Below are positions 4,937-5,969 of a DNA stretch of 5,969 bases, piece by piece; position 1 is the first letter of the stretch, and every line of letters begins with the position of its first letter. Position numbers and translations under genes: made by a program. Source of the DNA: Nitrospinota bacterium (GTDB lineage Bacteria; JAUXIQ01); NCBI GenBank assembly GCA_030620925.1, contig JAUXIQ010000144.1, positions 1-5,969 of the forward strand, given 5' to 3'. The notes beneath the pieces were generated by a model. That model was not told where the DNA came from, did not search any database, and was given only the letters and a program-made list of their open reading frames with translations.

Positions 4937-5725
4937 TTACAGTTTTTTCTTGGCTTTTTTAGCCAACGAACTGTTGGGATAGTTGGTGTAGAGCTTTCTG
5001 TATGCTCCCAACGCTTTACTTTTTTCACCCACCTTTTCGTAGGCATTACCCAGCGAAAACAGGATTCTGTCCGTTAAAACATCTTGAGAGTAATCCTTCA
5101 AAAGACTTTCATATCTATTGATGGCCGGACCATACGCTTTAGTTTTCATGTAATAATCCGCCACGTAAATCTCATGTTCAACCAGACGATGCCTTGCGAA
5201 ACTTATCCTATTTTCAACATCGTCCCTGAATCGGCTTTTAGGATACTTTCTAAGAAAACTCCTCAGGTTTTTTATAGCATTAATGGTATGAGTCTGGTCT
5301 TTATCGTAATTTAACATTCTGCTGAATTCGCAGAGGGCACTTCGGTAGGCAGCCTTTTCAGCCCATTCGTGAGCGGGATGAATTTCCATGAATTTGTTAT
5401 AATTAAACTCGGCTTCTTCATACTTTCTACGCAAAAACTGGCTCTCAGAGAGTATGAAAAGAGCCCTGGCTTTGTATTCGCTCTCGTAATACTCTTCAAG
5501 CAGTTCTTCCATTACTTTGGATGCTTTTCTGTATTTATGGTCGAGAAAAAGTTGTTCTCCGAGAAAGTAGAGCTCCTTATCCGATCTGATTCCTCTGGAT
5601 GAAAATTTAGCGCAGCCGGCGCTATAAACCAGGGTCATAGCAACGGCAAGGAGCAGACAAAAAACAGCTCTCCCCGACACCTTGCGCGGAGAAATATATG
5701 GAGGCTTAAAAAGGGAAATAACCAT
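4937..5725 (-). CDS. bamD: Outer membrane protein assembly factor BamD (YfiO-like TPR lipoprotein)
   Basis: A periplasm-facing lipoprotein of the BamD/YfiO family, the partner of BamA that helps fold beta-barrel proteins into the outer membrane. From the proposed ATG (5725) it has 262 residues, close to the 245 of E. coli BamD. A basic n-region (SPRKVSGR) and hydrophobic core (AVFCLLLAVAMTLVYSAG) end at Cys38 in SAGC, a near-lipobox with Ser at -3 instead of Leu. TPR-like helices follow (ELYFLGEQLFLDHKYRKA onward). The family hallmark DQTHTINAIKNL, RKYPKSRFRDDV and EHEIYVADYY run from about 143 to 193, and a last TPR (AINRYESLLKDY, NAYEKVGEKSKALGAYRKL) ends the protein. The frame is open up to a TTG at 5815, but that TTG coincides with a predicted -35 box and lacks a Shine-Dalgarno site. 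ATG at 5755 is another option. None of the starts has a strong ribosome binding site. Confidence 0.88.
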   Translation of the reverse strand: MVISLFKPPYISPRKVSGRAVFCLLLAVAMTLVYSAGCAKFSSRGIRSDKELYFLGEQLFLDHKYRKASKVMEELLEEYYESEYKARALFILSESQFLRRKYEEAEFNYNKFMEIHPAHEWAEKAAYRSALCEFSRMLNYDKDQTHTINAIKNLRSFLRKYPKSRFRDDVENRISFARHRLVEHEIYVADYYMKTKAYGPAINRYESLLKDYSQDVLTDRILFSLGNAYEKVGEKSKALGAYRKLYTNYPNSSLAKKAKKKL

Positions 5726-5786
5726 TCGAGATCTGCTAAATGTTTTGGGAAGCATATACTCAACCACAGATTTTAAAAGAGTATTA

Positions 5787-5815
5787 TTTTTAACATAATA
5801 ATTAAATTGAGTCAA
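5787..5815 (-). promoter_or_regulatory. Candidate promoter for bamD
   Basis: TTGACT (5815-5810) is followed after 17 bases by TAAAAA (5792-5787) with TGT before it, giving an extended -10. The start near 5780 would exclude the TTG codon at 5815 as translation start and favour the ATGs at 5755 or 5725. The -35 sits in the TTGACTCAA motif also seen at 134-142. Confidence 0.4.
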
Positions 5816-5892
5816 GCAGAAAGAGGGGCGAAGAGGATTAGAGCCAGACTATTGACAGGATGAGGGTTGTGTGTCATTATTATCAGTGATGT

Positions 5893-5916
5893 CGTGTACG
5901 CATCTAATTATACACG
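5893..5916. repeat. 6-bp inverted repeat CGTGTA/TACACG near the right edge
   Basis: CGTGTA (5893-5898) and TACACG (5911-5916) flank 12 bases. The right arm overlaps a TATAAT on the minus strand (5913-5908), but no matching -35 lies upstream of it. It may be an operator or a weak hairpin around the end of the gene fragment at 5904-5969. Confidence 0.3.
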
Positions 5917-5969
5917 CTGAACTTAGCCGTTCCCCCCTGTTTAAATTGACCAAAAAAGCGAGAATCAGG
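5904..5969 (-). CDS. Possible C-terminal tail of an unidentified protein (runs off right edge)
   Basis: On the minus strand the frame entering from the right edge is open for 21 codons and ends in TAG at 5906-5904. It reads PDSRFFGQFKQGGTAKFSVYN. The pattern FGxFKxGGTxKFxV recalls the C-terminal end of Clp/Hsp100 ATPases (for example FGxLxxGGxVxV in ClpA), which would suit a neighbourhood with an HspR-like regulator, but this is a weak resemblance over few residues. A second minus-strand frame is also open for about 39 codons here, so chance openness is real. No terminator follows. Treat as tentative. Confidence 0.25.
   Translation of the reverse strand, partial: PDSRFFGQFKQGGTAKFSVYN

Noticed and set aside
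5807-5815. TTG at 5815 as the start codon of bamD
   Set aside because: No Shine-Dalgarno site, it would give a 68-residue leader to the lipid-bearing cysteine, and it overlaps a plausible -35 box.
5852-5969. Plus-strand TTGACA (5852) with CATTAT (5875) and an ATG frame at 5889 running off the right edge
   Set aside because: The -10 is poor, the ATG would be at or before the start of transcription with no ribosome binding site, and the 27-codon translation is not protein-like; a competing minus-strand frame looks better.

Overview
The window encodes six recognisable full-length genes plus two probable gene ends cut by the window edges. A BamD-type outer-membrane-assembly lipoprotein at the right shows that the host is a diderm (Gram-negative-type) bacterium. 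The other genes are a short RpoD-like sigma factor, an HspR-like MerR regulator, a family III CoA-transferase and two metallo-beta-lactamase-fold hydrolases. This mix would fit an anaerobic Desulfobacterota- or Nitrospirota-like lineage, but that is an impression from gene content only and no marker here fixes the phylum.

Left part (1-1200). The first 62 bases look like the N-terminus of a minus-strand gene leaving the window. An intergenic stretch follows, then a clear rho-independent terminator (221-256) for the next minus-strand gene. That gene is a UPF0173-type metal-dependent hydrolase (269-964) with a strong Shine-Dalgarno site, a hairpin in its leader and a good extended -10 promoter at 1051-1080.

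Middle (1200-3300). Two plus-strand genes, a CaiB/BaiF-type CoA-transferase (1213-2427, GTG start) and a second MBL-fold hydrolase (2543-3283), both have strong ribosome binding sites. They are separated by 115 bases containing an 8-bp inverted repeat. They may be co-transcribed. The CoA-transferase is thus flanked by two distinct MBL hydrolases of the same broad group.

Right part (3300-5969). Three minus-strand genes follow, in transcription order: bamD (about 5725 to 4937), an HspR-like regulator (4685-4293) and a compact RpoD-like sigma factor (4204-3323). The 251-base AT-rich gap between bamD and the regulator holds the best-looking promoter in the window and a cluster of inverted repeats at the expected transcription start. 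This makes the regulator plus sigma factor a plausible self-contained regulatory unit. By eye this part is more AT-rich than the 1200-3300 block. At the extreme right, a minus-strand frame ends in a stop and may be the C-terminal tail of another protein.

I see no rRNA, tRNA, CRISPR array, insertion sequence or known mobile element. The genes are mostly of known families. The observations most worth following are regulatory: the inverted-repeat cluster before the HspR-like gene, the regulator-sigma pairing, and the shared TTGACTCAA motif at two predicted -35 boxes. No clearly new system is demonstrated by the sequence alone.
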